Shown one piece after another: positions 30,625 to 40,289 of a stretch of DNA of 64,000 bases. How positions within the stretch are numbered: the stretch's first letter is position 1; each line of letters opens with the position of its first letter. The notes under the pieces were generated by a model. That model did not search any database and had not been told where the DNA came from. It saw nothing but the letters and a program-made list of their open reading frames with translations. Made by a program: the position numbers and the translations under genes. This DNA comes from Teredinibacter haidensis (GTDB lineage Bacteria > Pseudomonadota > Gammaproteobacteria > Pseudomonadales > Cellvibrionaceae). The stretch is from positions 2,170,001 to 2,234,000 of the forward strand of contig NZ_CP060084.1 in the NCBI RefSeq assembly GCF_014211975.1, in the 5' to 3' direction.

Positions 30625-30746
30625 CTTCAAGAACTCCCGAAAGTTTCCACAACGCGTCTTCGGACGCGCTTGAAAATGTGGATTGTTTAAATTTAGTTAT
30701 CACTTTCCACCGTTCTCTGATGGAAATAGAAAAGAATCAGGTGACG

Positions 30747-33700
30747 TTAAGCTGGGTCGACATCAGCTTTACTTTTGCGCCCCGTAATATTGGAAAGCAG
30801 CCGGGAAATAAAACCCGATCTGGAATAATCATCAGGCGAATGTTGCAGAACGCCGTGCTGTTCCTTTAATTGCTGTTTGAAAGTCTCAAGAGATTTGTCC
30901 GTGATGCCCTTTTGCGAGTAAAGACCGTGACAAAACTCGGTAATCGTTTTATAAACATGATCTTCCAACAGAAAGTTCATGTGATTTGGTGTGTCGACAT
31001 CCAAGATATGAAAGTCATGGAGGTTTTCCTCCCATTCATGCCAATAGTTGGTTTTATCCACTCGGCTCTTATCGCTTGAAATCGTGAAGTATGGCTCCAA
31101 CTCACCGAAGAATAGCCCGCTCTTATTGCGGAAGTAATAGCATCTCACGTCGCGAGGCGATCGCAGCGGCGCAACAGTATAATGATCGACGTTATAATCT
31201 TCCTCTTCCCCTGCCATCTCTTCGACTTTTTCCTGTATGTGTTTCCTAGAAATCAGGCCTTTCTTTTCTGCTATATCGAGCAACTGCTCTTTGAATTTCT
31301 TAGGGTCTAACGATTCATCGAGTTCGTTATGATGGATCAGTGCTTCGCTGAATTTTCTTGGGTCATGCATAACTCTTGACGCTAAGGTAAGATTGACATA
31401 AAGAAGCTGCTGACTTTTAATGGAACTCCTCACTTTCTCCAAGCCAGAGGTGTCGAGCGTATCGAGCATGACAATCGAGGAAACTTTGTCTCCGTTGCGT
31501 TGAAGTTGGCGAGTAATTTCATAGCAAATTAATCCACCGAGCGAATAGCCTCCCAGATCATATGGGCCTTGCGGCTGTACTGACTTAATTATGCGAATGT
31601 AGTATGCCGCTACCGATTTCATGCTGGAGGTGGATGTCCTGATCTTGCCCTTTGCTTGAATACCATAGAATGGACGCTGCAACCCTTCGGCTATATAGTA
31701 GTATGGCTGTACGCCACCTATTCCCCCGTGAATCCAAAATACAGGCCGGCCCTGATTTGCTTTATTCAGATGAATAAGTTCGGGGAATTTGCTGGTACTT
31801 TTTGCACGGCTATCTTTGAGGGGGGCGTTCTTGGTAACAGCAGCTTTCGCCGTGCTCTTTTTAGCTGTTCTCGGTGATCTTTCAAGCTCAGACTCAGACT
31901 TGCCAAGGCGTGTGTTTTTAGATGTTGTAGTGTCGACGGTACTATTTTTCGACGTCGTGCTCTTGTCTTTAATTGATTTTAATTCCGGTGTGACTGCCGG
32001 CTTATTTTCGTCAACCGATGGTTTTTCTTTCTCTTCCTGTGTTTCTACAGCAGCGCCTGCAAACGTCTCGGGAGCGGACCAGTGTTGAAACTGCTCTTCA
32101 TACTTTTCGTGTAAGTATCCAGATAGCTGATCGATGGTTACGTATTCAAAAAGCTTTTCTGGAGGCAGTTTTTCTCCAATAACGTTTTGAATCTTTTCGA
32201 TAAGCATAAGAAAACCAAGTGAATCCAATCCCAACTCAAAGTACCCTCGAGTAGAATCGACATCGGTGACCGAAAGCGCTAATTGCTCAGCTATTTCGAT
32301 TTTCAGGAATAATGAAATTTTCTCGATGATAGGCAGCTCGTATGATGGCTCTTCTGATTCAGGAGTTTCTACCAAAGTTGTTTTTGTTGATGGTGTTTCT
32401 GTATGTAGCTCTTCACGTGATAGTTGTTCTGCTAAATTTGCCGAGATCTTGTCAGTCCCTCTAGCAGTATTCTCTGCTTGAGATTGCTTGTTGTCTGCTA
32501 GCGAAGTTTCGGCACTTCTCTCCCTTGCAATGCAGAAGCGCTCCTTCTCAAACGGATAGGTGGGCAAATGAAGTTTCTGTGGTGTTGTTTCCTGATGAAG
32601 GTTTTTCCAGTCTACGCGACCGCCATTGACCCAATGTTCAGCGATTTCATTCAGTTGCTCACTAGTGATGGTCTTACCATTAGATTGCTGCGGGCGTGCT
32701 TCAATCTCCTTGCCTTTACCCCTCACAGAAGTTAAATCACTGCGAGAATGCCAGATTTTCGCTTGTGATATTCCGGCTTGCATTTTTTCGGCTTCATATT
32801 TGGCAAGCTTACTTTGAATCTCCAAAGTCATTAACTCATTTACTGGCTTCAGAAAATGCATCACACTCCAAACCAGCTCTGCAACTTGGGTATCGTGAAT
32901 GGCTAGTTCCCATATTCGCTCCATGAATTTGGTTCTTACTTCAATTTCGTTCTTGAGTGTTGGATTTTCGTCTAAAGTGTCACTCCATCTTAGATCATCC
33001 ATCGTTCCCCTTTGCCAAATTTGTATATTCACTTCTGCAAGTTTTTTGTGAAAGATTCCAGCTAAGTGTGGGGTGTCTTTGGGGTGATCGGCAAAGGTCT
33101 CTCCTAAGGTGACGGCTCCCAATACTGCGGATGTCATGCCTTGCCCATACACAGGATTATAAGAACAAACTGTATCGCCTACAGCAAAGAACTTTTCAGG
33201 GCGCTTATCGAGTTTTTCAAAGTGATTTATTCGACTTACGGTTTTACGTCTTGTATATACCGATGAGATAGGTTCTGCGTATTTTATTGCATTATACAAA
33301 TCGGGTGATGGTAAGCTTCGCGCGAACTCAAGGAAGAGTGAATCATCTCGCGATAGGGCCTGCCCTACTCCCCAAAGTGTCACCATCCATTGATCATTCT
33401 CGATGGGGTTAACAAAGCCGCCACTAGAGCTGCCAACATCGTCAGGATAAACCGCTAAAAGCTTCCAGTCCGATTTGAAATTAGCTGGTTTTTTGAAAGC
33501 GCGGCAACTATACACCACAGGTGGCTGTATGATGGTTTCTTCGGGTTTGTCAAAACCGAGTGCTTCAAACCATTTTAGAGTTTTTGCGGTTCGCCCTCCT
33601 GAATCAACCACTATGTCTGCAACTACATCGTGTTGTGCGTCTTTATTCTGCTGAAGGGACACACCTGTAACGCAATTTGTGTCGCGATCGTAGAGCAAAG

Positions 33701-34127
33701 ATTTTACTTCACTTTGCTCCATAATCTGAATATTGGAGATCGCTGTAAGTTGCTGATGAATATGCCACTCAAGCAACGGGCGACTGCAGCCATATAGCCA
33801 AATATCGGATTGGTACCGTGGTATCCTTCCGTTTGACATCTTGGCTGCAATGTCCTGCCCTACGTTGAACCTAACCGCCCCGGCCGATTCCAATGAAGAG
33901 AATAGTTCTGGGAATAAATCGTCGAGAACGCGGACACCTTTTGCTAAAAGAATGTGAAGAAAGTGACCTTGCGGAACACTTTTGCGAGTGGCGGGAGACT
34001 CCGGCAGCGGATCTTTTTCGATGATCGTGACTTTAGAAAAATGTTCGCTTAGGACACGCGCGCACACCATACCACCCATACCGCTTCCAATGACAATAGC
34101 ATGGTCTCTGCCTGGGTAATTCTTCAT
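30747..34127 (-). CDS. FAD monooxygenase - ACP - thioesterase fusion protein
   Basis: The N-terminus has a dinucleotide-binding GSGMGG. A second FAD motif, GDTVCSYNPVYGQGM near residue 320, is typical of UbiH-like flavin monooxygenases. Near residue 520 the sequence LPTYPFEKERF follows; this is the linker normally found after a KS, yet no KS is present. An ACP has its Ser in GLDSLGF (near 634). A type I thioesterase follows with Ser in GYSLGG (near 861), an Asp in MLDTLD and a His in PNHMNF. The long stretch between ACP and TE is Lys/Ser/Thr-rich and probably flexible. The protein plausibly receives the finished chain, oxidises it and releases it by hydrolysis or lactonisation. The start at 34127 is preferred over 34160 because GAGG lies 8 bases upstream and the FAD fold begins immediately after. 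The gene lies just upstream of the giant PKS. Confidence 0.88.
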   Translation of the reverse strand: MKNYPGRDHAIVIGSGMGGMVCARVLSEHFSKVTIIEKDPLPESPATRKSVPQGHFLHILLAKGVRVLDDLFPELFSSLESAGAVRFNVGQDIAAKMSNGRIPRYQSDIWLYGCSRPLLEWHIHQQLTAISNIQIMEQSEVKSLLYDRDTNCVTGVSLQQNKDAQHDVVADIVVDSGGRTAKTLKWFEALGFDKPEETIIQPPVVYSCRAFKKPANFKSDWKLLAVYPDDVGSSSGGFVNPIENDQWMVTLWGVGQALSRDDSLFLEFARSLPSPDLYNAIKYAEPISSVYTRRKTVSRINHFEKLDKRPEKFFAVGDTVCSYNPVYGQGMTSAVLGAVTLGETFADHPKDTPHLAGIFHKKLAEVNIQIWQRGTMDDLRWSDTLDENPTLKNEIEVRTKFMERIWELAIHDTQVAELVWSVMHFLKPVNELMTLEIQSKLAKYEAEKMQAGISQAKIWHSRSDLTSVRGKGKEIEARPQQSNGKTITSEQLNEIAEHWVNGGRVDWKNLHQETTPQKLHLPTYPFEKERFCIARERSAETSLADNKQSQAENTARGTDKISANLAEQLSREELHTETPSTKTTLVETPESEEPSYELPIIEKISLFLKIEIAEQLALSVTDVDSTRGYFELGLDSLGFLMLIEKIQNVIGEKLPPEKLFEYVTIDQLSGYLHEKYEEQFQHWSAPETFAGAAVETQEEKEKPSVDENKPAVTPELKSIKDKSTTSKNSTVDTTTSKNTRLGKSESELERSPRTAKKSTAKAAVTKNAPLKDSRAKSTSKFPELIHLNKANQGRPVFWIHGGIGGVQPYYYIAEGLQRPFYGIQAKGKIRTSTSSMKSVAAYYIRIIKSVQPQGPYDLGGYSLGGLICYEITRQLQRNGDKVSSIVMLDTLDTSGLEKVRSSIKSQQLLYVNLTLASRVMHDPRKFSEALIHHNELDESLDPKKFKEQLLDIAEKKGLISRKHIQEKVEEMAGEEEDYNVDHYTVAPLRSPRDVRCYYFRNKSGLFFGELEPYFTISSDKSRVDKTNYWHEWEENLHDFHILDVDTPNHMNFLLEDHVYKTITEFCHGLYSQKGITDKSLETFKQQLKEQHGVLQHSPDDYSRSGFISRLLSNITGRKSKADVDPA

Positions 34128-34265
34128 ATGCAAAACCTCATAATTAAATTCTGAAATCACAGGTGACTTTGGTTTATAAGCTAATTTTTTTGAACTGGTG
34201 TGGCCCTTGTCTAAGTATCGGTAACAGCTTTTGAATGTGAGCGTGTTACTGTGATTCCAAACAAC

Positions 34266-35474
34266 TCATTGCCGAGAGTTATATTTTTTTACGAGCTGGA
34301 GATACCAGCGATATTTCGCGTTATTCCATTCAAAACCATTTAATATTTCATCGAGTCGGTAGGCTTCTTGTTCGCGATCCGACATCCTCTCAATTTTTTC
34401 ACGCTGTTTTTCTGGCAATATGTGTTTATATATTTCCAGGTTATATGCAAGACCGTAAGGTTCTAATCGGTTGTGGTGATGAATTGCGTGCTGTGAACGA
34501 CCTGGATTTTTTTGCTTAGGGAAGATTCCGGGAATGTACTGGTGATCAGTGACATTCTTCCAGATGCTGTTGGTATAGAAGATAAAAGCCATTAGCGGAT
34601 TGAACATAGCTATTGGCCTGCCTAGCATTTGTCGGATAATCCCCTCGAGAAATCCACTTTCATCGGCTGCTAGCAGAGCACTTGGGATGGCATCGTGATG
34701 CGCGCCGTGCAGATAGATAAATTCCAGCTCTGAGTTATGTGCTAACCAATGATCTCGGTAATACCAACGCAAAATACCCGCGAGACTCTTAGAAAAAACA
34801 ACATAGTTTGCCACGCAAATTATGGGAATAAAAATGATAGAAAAATCGAAATAGCTTACAACCAGGAACCAAGGGATCAGCATCATTATATGTGCGAGTA
34901 TTCCCGTGAAATAGCTGTGAAATATTTCGAGAAACATACTCGGGTGCTTCACTACCACACGCTTCCATGGCGTTTCCAGTAGTACCTCTTTTGCAAGATT
35001 TCGTTTGTACAAGTGTGCGGCAAGGATTGCTGTTCTATAAATCGTTATAATCGCGAAATTAAGGTATATAAGGTAAAAACCAACTTGACGAACGAGCTCA
35101 ACTTTATGAGGCAGCTGTGGCGTAAAGTAAATTGCAACGTTCTCTAGTATAAGAATAGCCGCAGCGATGAGGATGATGGGCTCAAGGTTCGTCAGTCTGT
35201 AGACCACCATATATAGAATGTCTTGGGGCCGCTTCACGATCAATGGCGTTTTCAATTTAAAACCATGTCTAAGCGGAAAGTTAATGATCATTAAGGCACA
35301 CGCGACTAGACCTATCTGTGTTAAAAGGTTGTCTATGCCATAAATGCAAACCAAAGCGATTCCGCAGAGACAGATCATAATCACATAATCGAGAAAGTCA
35401 CCATCACGAAAAGTCATCCTTCTGCTCTGTACGCCAATTAAATGATGATACCGGTCTGCTTCAGATTTCTTCAT
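34266..35474 (-). CDS. Membrane fatty-acid-hydroxylase/sterol-desaturase superfamily protein
   Basis: This 402-residue protein has several hydrophobic segments in its first 230 residues. Histidine clusters typical of membrane di-iron oxygenases follow: HWLAH, HGAHHD and HAIHHH, with an additional DHQYIPG. Members of this superfamily hydroxylate or desaturate lipid-like substrates at the membrane. Its place between the AT gene and the FAD-ACP-TE gene, all in one direction with short gaps, makes a tailoring role on the polyketide likely. The substrate cannot be inferred. No strong ribosome site precedes the ATG. Confidence 0.82.
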   Translation of the reverse strand: MKKSEADRYHHLIGVQSRRMTFRDGDFLDYVIMICLCGIALVCIYGIDNLLTQIGLVACALMIINFPLRHGFKLKTPLIVKRPQDILYMVVYRLTNLEPIILIAAAILILENVAIYFTPQLPHKVELVRQVGFYLIYLNFAIITIYRTAILAAHLYKRNLAKEVLLETPWKRVVVKHPSMFLEIFHSYFTGILAHIMMLIPWFLVVSYFDFSIIFIPIICVANYVVFSKSLAGILRWYYRDHWLAHNSELEFIYLHGAHHDAIPSALLAADESGFLEGIIRQMLGRPIAMFNPLMAFIFYTNSIWKNVTDHQYIPGIFPKQKNPGRSQHAIHHHNRLEPYGLAYNLEIYKHILPEKQREKIERMSDREQEAYRLDEILNGFEWNNAKYRWYLQLVKKYNSRQ

Positions 35475-35513
35475 TGTTAATTACTCATTTGATCATTGAT
35501 CATTTTTAATAAC

Positions 35514-36614
35514 TCATTCAAAGATGAGTTCATCGAGTGAAAAATACCCGTAATAACCTTTCATGTAGACAACCGCATTATTCTCAGATAAGGCCTTAGC
35601 TGGTGATCTTGTTTCCAGTTGTTGAAACTGTGCGTGTATTGAATTTACTTTTGTACCGATGGGATGTTGATTATTCCAGTCTATAATCAGAGTATTAGTT
35701 GCAGCATTGGACTTGTTTGGATCAGATTCCGTGCTAGTGGATTTTTCGGTTATTGGCACTTTGTTCTTGATGGTACGAAGCAACTTGGTGAGCACCTCTC
35801 CATGACCTATTTCTTCGAAATCCATAGGGATTCCGTTGTCTCTGTTTAGATTAAGAAGATATTCGATGCCATCTGACCAATAAACACAGCTTTTTAATTG
35901 CTCACAGAGGTTCTTGACGATGTCCTCACTTTCATAGGGTCTGGCAGTGACGTTCGAGATGACAGGAAATCTTGGTTGGGAAAACGTAAAACCCTGTAAA
36001 TAATCGAAGAAGAGCTCACTTGCAGGTTGCATAAAGCGAGAATGAAATGCTCCGCTCGTGTTAAGAGGGTAATAGATTGCACCTGCATCTTCGAAATGCT
36101 GTTGTGCCTGAATGATCTCTGCTTGAGCACCAGAGATCACGATTTGAGACGGCGTATTGTAATTGGCTAAATCTACATTGTTTAATCCATGAAATTCCAA
36201 TATAGATTCTATTTCTGATTTTGATGCGTTAAGAATCGCGGCCATCGCTCCTTGTGGAGCTTGGCTCATAAGCTCACCACGTTTCTTTACAAGTTGTAGT
36301 CCTGTATCAAAGTCGTAGCATCCCGCAGCCAGAAGCGCATTAAATTCCCCTAAGCTGTGCCCAATCGCATAATCCGGCTCTGTATGATCATTTTGCAGCT
36401 TATCGAAATAGGACAGTGCGTTTACTACATACAGAGCGGGCTGAGTGAACTGTGTGTTATTTAGCTCGTTTCTTTCATCACATAAACAAAGTGCTTTAAT
36501 TGAGTATCCGAGAATTTGATCAGCTTTCTCAGTTAAATCGGCAAACTTGTCGAACAAAGATGCTCCCATCCCTTTGGATTGAGAGCCTTGGCCTGGAAAC
36601 ATATATGTCTTCAT
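35514..36614 (-). CDS. Discrete trans-acting malonyl acyltransferase (copy 1)
   Basis: A FabD-like acyltransferase with FPGQGSQ at the N-terminus, the nucleophile Ser in GHSLGEF (near residue 86), the Arg that holds the malonyl carboxylate in VKKRGELM, and the active His in GAFHSRF. It should load malonyl units on the AT-less PKS modules. A C-terminal extension of about 70 residues ending in YMKGYYGYFSLDEL is shared with the second AT at 46777-47889, so the two are close paralogues. AAAGGGGA precedes the ATG at good spacing. It is probably the first gene of the operon that continues through the hydroxylase, FAD-ACP-TE and giant PKS genes. Confidence 0.92.
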   Translation of the reverse strand: MKTYMFPGQGSQSKGMGASLFDKFADLTEKADQILGYSIKALCLCDERNELNNTQFTQPALYVVNALSYFDKLQNDHTEPDYAIGHSLGEFNALLAAGCYDFDTGLQLVKKRGELMSQAPQGAMAAILNASKSEIESILEFHGLNNVDLANYNTPSQIVISGAQAEIIQAQQHFEDAGAIYYPLNTSGAFHSRFMQPASELFFDYLQGFTFSQPRFPVISNVTARPYESEDIVKNLCEQLKSCVYWSDGIEYLLNLNRDNGIPMDFEEIGHGEVLTKLLRTIKNKVPITEKSTSTESDPNKSNAATNTLIIDWNNQHPIGTKVNSIHAQFQQLETRSPAKALSENNAVVYMKGYYGYFSLDELIFE

Positions 36615-36833
36615 CTGAATCCCCTTTGCTAACTGAGAGACACTACGAAAGTTCGATCTGATTCATAGCTATCGTTGGGTTATTACACATTGCTATTTTC
36701 GCTTTATAGGCTTTCTTGAAGTGCGAACCTGAATAATTTTCGGAATTAGAAAATTTTGAGCACAAGGGAGCTCATGAGAACAACTTGTATGTTCTCACCG
36801 ATGCGTACCAGTAAGCAAAAAGTCTAAATTTCG

Positions 36834-37457
36834 TTACTTTTTGGGCGGAAAACGAGCGCTTTCTGTTACTTCTATTTCAGCTGCTCGAATAAACGCTTCT
36901 CTCTTTTTCAATCGTAAAATATACTCCTGCACAGCGCCTTCTTTTGGAATTACGCCTAGCATCTGTCCAAATCTAAGCGTTGAACCGACAAGAACATCTG
37001 CTGACGAAAAAGTGTCACCGACGAGCCATTTGTTGTCCGACACTGCTTGCGTAACAACGTCAAGCATCTGATCAAAAGATCCCCATGCAATACTTTTTGC
37101 GGGAATGTCCCATTCATACATTTTTTGTACGAACGCAGGCTCCATAATCGCACTTGAGAAAAATATCCATCGCAGGTATTCGGATCTCAATGGTTCTTGC
37201 ATAGACGGACATAGCTGAGCTTTAGGATATGCGTCGGAAAGATAAATCGCGACAGCTCCGAGTTCGGCGACCGGCACATCACCATGTAAGACAAGTGGAA
37301 CTTTACCCATAGGGTTAAGCGCCAGGTAGTCGAACTCTTTGTGACGGCCGGATTCAATATCAAAGCTTTCTATTTGGTACTTCTCACCAAGTTCTTCCAG
37401 TAGCCATAATGCAGAAAATGATCTGGTTCTCGGTGCGTAAAATAAGGTTAGTTTCAT
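36834..37457 (-). CDS. Glutathione S-transferase-like protein
   Basis: The 207-residue product starts with a thioredoxin-like GST N-terminal domain (MKLTLFYAPRTRSFSALWLLEELG), with NPMGKVPLV and the ELGAVAIYL segment that usually carries the glutathione contacts, here without the common ES pair. The C-terminal half is helical, as in GSTs. It may conjugate or isomerise electrophiles. It lies 220 bases upstream of the AT gene in the same direction. It could belong to the cluster (detoxification or tailoring) or be an unrelated neighbour. Confidence 0.85.
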   Translation of the reverse strand: MKLTLFYAPRTRSFSALWLLEELGEKYQIESFDIESGRHKEFDYLALNPMGKVPLVLHGDVPVAELGAVAIYLSDAYPKAQLCPSMQEPLRSEYLRWIFFSSAIMEPAFVQKMYEWDIPAKSIAWGSFDQMLDVVTQAVSDNKWLVGDTFSSADVLVGSTLRFGQMLGVIPKEGAVQEYILRLKKREAFIRAAEIEVTESARFPPKK

Positions 37458-38464
37458 CGGGAGTTCTTAAGCTGGCTTATTCAATTGAATATTAACGGGA
37501 TAAATATAAAGACTTATGCTTGCGATGCGGTTGATAGCTAAGTAACATAAAATCACATTTCGAATATCTACAAGAAATCATAAATATTCGTTGCACATGC
37601 TACTACCCTATAGTTACTTCTATGACGTTTCGTATTGAGTTATCTATATCGATTTTTTGAGCTATAGTTAAATCTGGCGTATAGAAGCCATCTAGCAACG
37701 TTCTGTTTTCGATCTTTCTTGCACGTCATTAATGAATTTTCTTTCGCCGATAACATCCGCTATTAACTCGTAACCATGAAGCCGACGCCACTTTGATTGC
37801 ACCACTTCAATTAATATAAACACCATTGATAATGTGGTTTATCAGCTACCACCGTTCTTTTTTTTGGTGTTCCTTAATCTCACGGTCACAAACACCGACC
37901 CAATGTGATTCGTGGTCCGGAGATACATGCAATGCTCTGATGGGAACTCATAGAACGTTAGAAAACATTCTTTGTATTTTTGTAAAAGCAATGGTCGTCG
38001 ACCCGACACAATCAACCAGCAGCTTACACCGCTTTCTTCTTATCGGATACACCAGAAATTATCATAGCGTCTATTATTTCTGTTTCATATTCAATACTGT
38101 TACAAACCTAGAAAATGATATATTTGAATATAGCTTTTCGATATGCAGACTCGTAGCATGATATTAACGACCAGATATCTCGAAGTCCACCACTTATATG
38201 TAAAATATGTTTAATTCCACGTGTCTATTTCCTTCTTTTTTTCCTGTGTGTCGCAATAAAAAAACAATTTGCACCCATTTCCTCTTGATGGCGCCCATAT
38301 GGATGTTATTTTTAAGATTATCATTGCCATTCTGACACGAATAATTGTTAATGAAAAATGTGTCGTGAGGCTTTCGCGATATTTATTTTTACAGCGATTA
38401 CGGAGAAGAATCATTTGGTGAAAAAAAGGCGACAAGTTATGCCAATTCGAAAATTACACAGAGT
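37458..38464. other. About 1 kb with no recognisable gene
   Basis: This stretch between the GST gene and the IS66 element is AT-rich. The longest open frames do not resemble known proteins and lack convincing ribosome sites. It may hold the promoter of the minus-strand GST gene. No repeat or RNA gene is evident. Confidence 0.5.
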
Positions 38465-38562
38465 GTAAGTGTCCGCGCATTCCACCGGTCAGGCTATGTC
38501 ATATTCTGTTCAATGACTCTACAAAGCAGCGAGTACGACACACGCCATCTTTTATCCAGTGA

Positions 38563-39006
38563 TTAAATCGTGGCTTTTTTCTGGTTAAGCCTGACGACGC
38601 AACCATGCTTCTTCATACCCGCCCGATCAACAAAGCCTACGCTATCGCCAATACTGAGTTCGTATTTTTTCAAGCCTTCCACCTCGGGCTGGACGATACG
38701 CGTGTCCGTGCCTCGGATATTGATCGCGCACAAGGGGATCTGCCAGCGTTTTCCATCGCGTAGGTTTTTCATCACCGCTTTCGTTTCCTTTATATTCTCA
38801 ACAATCGCTGGCTCAATGCGATTGGCGGACGCTTCGTAGTAGTCGATCATTTGCCCTAAGAGCAACGCCTTTTTAATTTCAATCATACGCTTTGATTCAT
38901 AAATCAAATGTTCAATGGCGCGCTGCAAGCGATATAAATCAGAGGCGCTTGCATGATCTAGCGCTTGGATAATATCGGCGTAGTTCATGACAAGGGTTTC
39001 TGCCAA
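38563..39006 (-). CDS. IS66-internal accessory protein, function unknown
   Basis: A 147-residue frame inside the IS66 inverted repeats, overlapping the end of the tnpC fragment by about 20 bases. The N-terminal half is helical and charged; the C-terminal half looks like a small beta-rich domain (ELSIGDSVGFVDRAGMKKHGCVV). No domain is recognised. Its position inside the terminal repeats suggests it travels with the element. Confidence 0.55.
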   Translation of the reverse strand: MAETLVMNYADIIQALDHASASDLYRLQRAIEHLIYESKRMIEIKKALLLGQMIDYYEASANRIEPAIVENIKETKAVMKNLRDGKRWQIPLCAINIRGTDTRIVQPEVEGLKKYELSIGDSVGFVDRAGMKKHGCVVRLNQKKATI

Positions 39007-39527
39007 TGATAGGGCAACAGGGTTTCTAAATCGTTCTCGCTTGCTGTGATAGGCAAACGCTTGAGTATATAATTTAAATAGTCGTAGACATTTATTTGAT
39101 TAATTTTGGCCGACTCCACCAGGCTGTACAAAATGTCCGCCGCCTTCTGATCCGGTAAATAAATAACTTTTCGCCCTAGGGCAACAGGGCGCATTTCGCG
39201 CTCGCTGAAGTTGTTATCTATCTCTAAATACGCCGAATCGCAATAGCGCGTTAAGGCCGACCAGTGATTGAGGGCATATTGCACAGCTTGGCCAAGTTTA
39301 TTTTTGGGTAGGTGCTCGCAGGCTTTATGCTCAAGCCAACGTTTAAGCTTCCGTAATATCGGTTTGGCCAAACGCTGTCGCATTTTTTTGCGCTTTTTAT
39401 CGTTTATATGTTTGGCATCTCGCTCAATGTTACATAGCTGCTTCATCACGCAAAGTGCTTGATGTGCAGGACCAAACGTCTCCTCAAGCAAGGCGGCTTT
39501 TTGAAAATACCGCCGCCAATGTGCCAT
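38985..39527 (-). pseudogene. tnpC: IS66 transposase (TnpC) C-terminal fragment
   Basis: About 180 residues match the C-terminal third of IS66 transposases, including the SAYLEIDNNFSEREMRPVALGRK segment that carries the last acidic catalytic residue. The N-terminal leucine-zipper, zinc-finger and first catalytic Asp regions are absent, as complete TnpC proteins are near 500 residues. The junction with tnpB lies near 39540. Confidence 0.85.
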
Positions 39528-39804
39528 GCTCTTGGCGCGTTAGGAACATGGCGTCTTCATCGTGTTTTGGCCACTTAAAACGGCCTCGCTCTAGGCGCTT
39601 GTGCACGATCACCAGGCCGTTGCGATGCCAGTACATCAGCTTGATTTTATCGCCGCTGTTGTTGCGAAAAATAAACAGACCATCGTTGAGCGGGTTGCGC
39701 TGTAAAAACGAGGTAGCATAGACGGACGAACCGTCGAAGCTTTTGCGCATGTCGATGGGCTTAACAGCTAACCATACAGGCAATTGTGCGGGAACTTTTA
39801 GCAT
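39484..39804 (-). pseudogene. tnpB: IS66 TnpB (Orf2), C-terminus replaced
   Basis: The first 80 or so residues match TnpB of IS66 (DMRKSFDG, FIFRNNSGDKIKLMYWHRNGL, KRLERGRFKWP). After MFLTRQE the family similarity stops, and the frame runs into sequence from the tnpC side of the deletion. It overlaps the end of tnpA by a few bases, as in intact elements. Confidence 0.85.
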
Positions 39805-40220
39805 GACGGGGCCGAGGACAAGGCTTTTGTCACGCTGGCTACTGATGTCGCATCGCTTTCTAGCGTCGCCTGGATGTTGTACGGCAAATCTAGTGATAGC
39901 CTGACATTTAGGGGCTTCATTGTTGATGATTCCCCAGTGACGCTCAGCGCGATAAAGTTCGACACCAAAGCATCGTCAGGCATCGATGATGATTGCCTCT
40001 TGAGCCGGCTTTTCCATTGGTTGAAGTTCCGATAGCACAGCCCTTGGGCCTCACAAAAAGCTTTTTGTGTTTGACCGGAGGCATCCCACGGAATAATCAG
40101 GGTTCTCCAGTCGCTCTGCGTTCGGCGCTGGCGTGCTAGTTTTATTGAGGTGGGAGCGGTTGTCTCCGGTTTAAGTGCGAATTCATAGTTATCATCTCCA
40201 GCTGAATTGGAGAAGATAAT
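39798..40220 (-). CDS. tnpA: IS66 TnpA-like accessory protein
   Basis: The frame contains a helix-turn-helix-like stretch (SDWRTLIIPWDASGQTQKAF then CEAQGLCYRNFNQWKSRL) typical of IS66 TnpA. The frame is open from 40220 but no ATG, GTG or TTG precedes the conserved part; the first ATG (39983) falls after it. The start codon is therefore unclear or lost. Confidence 0.7.
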   Translation of the reverse strand: MIFSNSAGDDNYEFALKPETTAPTSIKLARQRRTQSDWRTLIIPWDASGQTQKAFCEAQGLCYRNFNQWKSRLKRQSSSMPDDALVSNFIALSVTGESSTMKPLNVRLSLDLPYNIQATLESDATSVASVTKALSSAPSC

Positions 40221-40289
40221 CTAATCAATTGTAGCTGAGATTTTTAAGTGTGGTTGGTCGGACACTTACGATAGAGTGGTGTAAAGCAA

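Larger units (their letters stand above)
38465..40269 (-). mobile_element. IS66-family element, internally deleted
   Basis: Both ends carry an inverted repeat beginning GTAAGTGTCCG (11 identical bases; left end at 38465, right end at 40269 on the other strand). The flanking 8-mers CACAGAGT and GATAGAGT agree at 6 of 8 positions, possibly a decayed target duplication. Inside are tnpA, a C-terminally altered tnpB, only the C-terminal part of the tnpC transposase, and an accessory frame. At 1805 bp it is shorter than complete IS66 elements; the missing piece spans the tnpB end and the tnpC N-terminal two thirds. It should not transpose by itself. Confidence 0.85.

Noticed and set aside
37826..38161. 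111-codon frame on the plus strand
   Set aside because: No ribosome site, no recognisable domain, and its composition resembles non-coding AT-rich DNA.
38457..40277. Clear target duplication of the IS66 element
   Set aside because: Only 6 of 8 flanking bases agree, so it is mentioned but not claimed.
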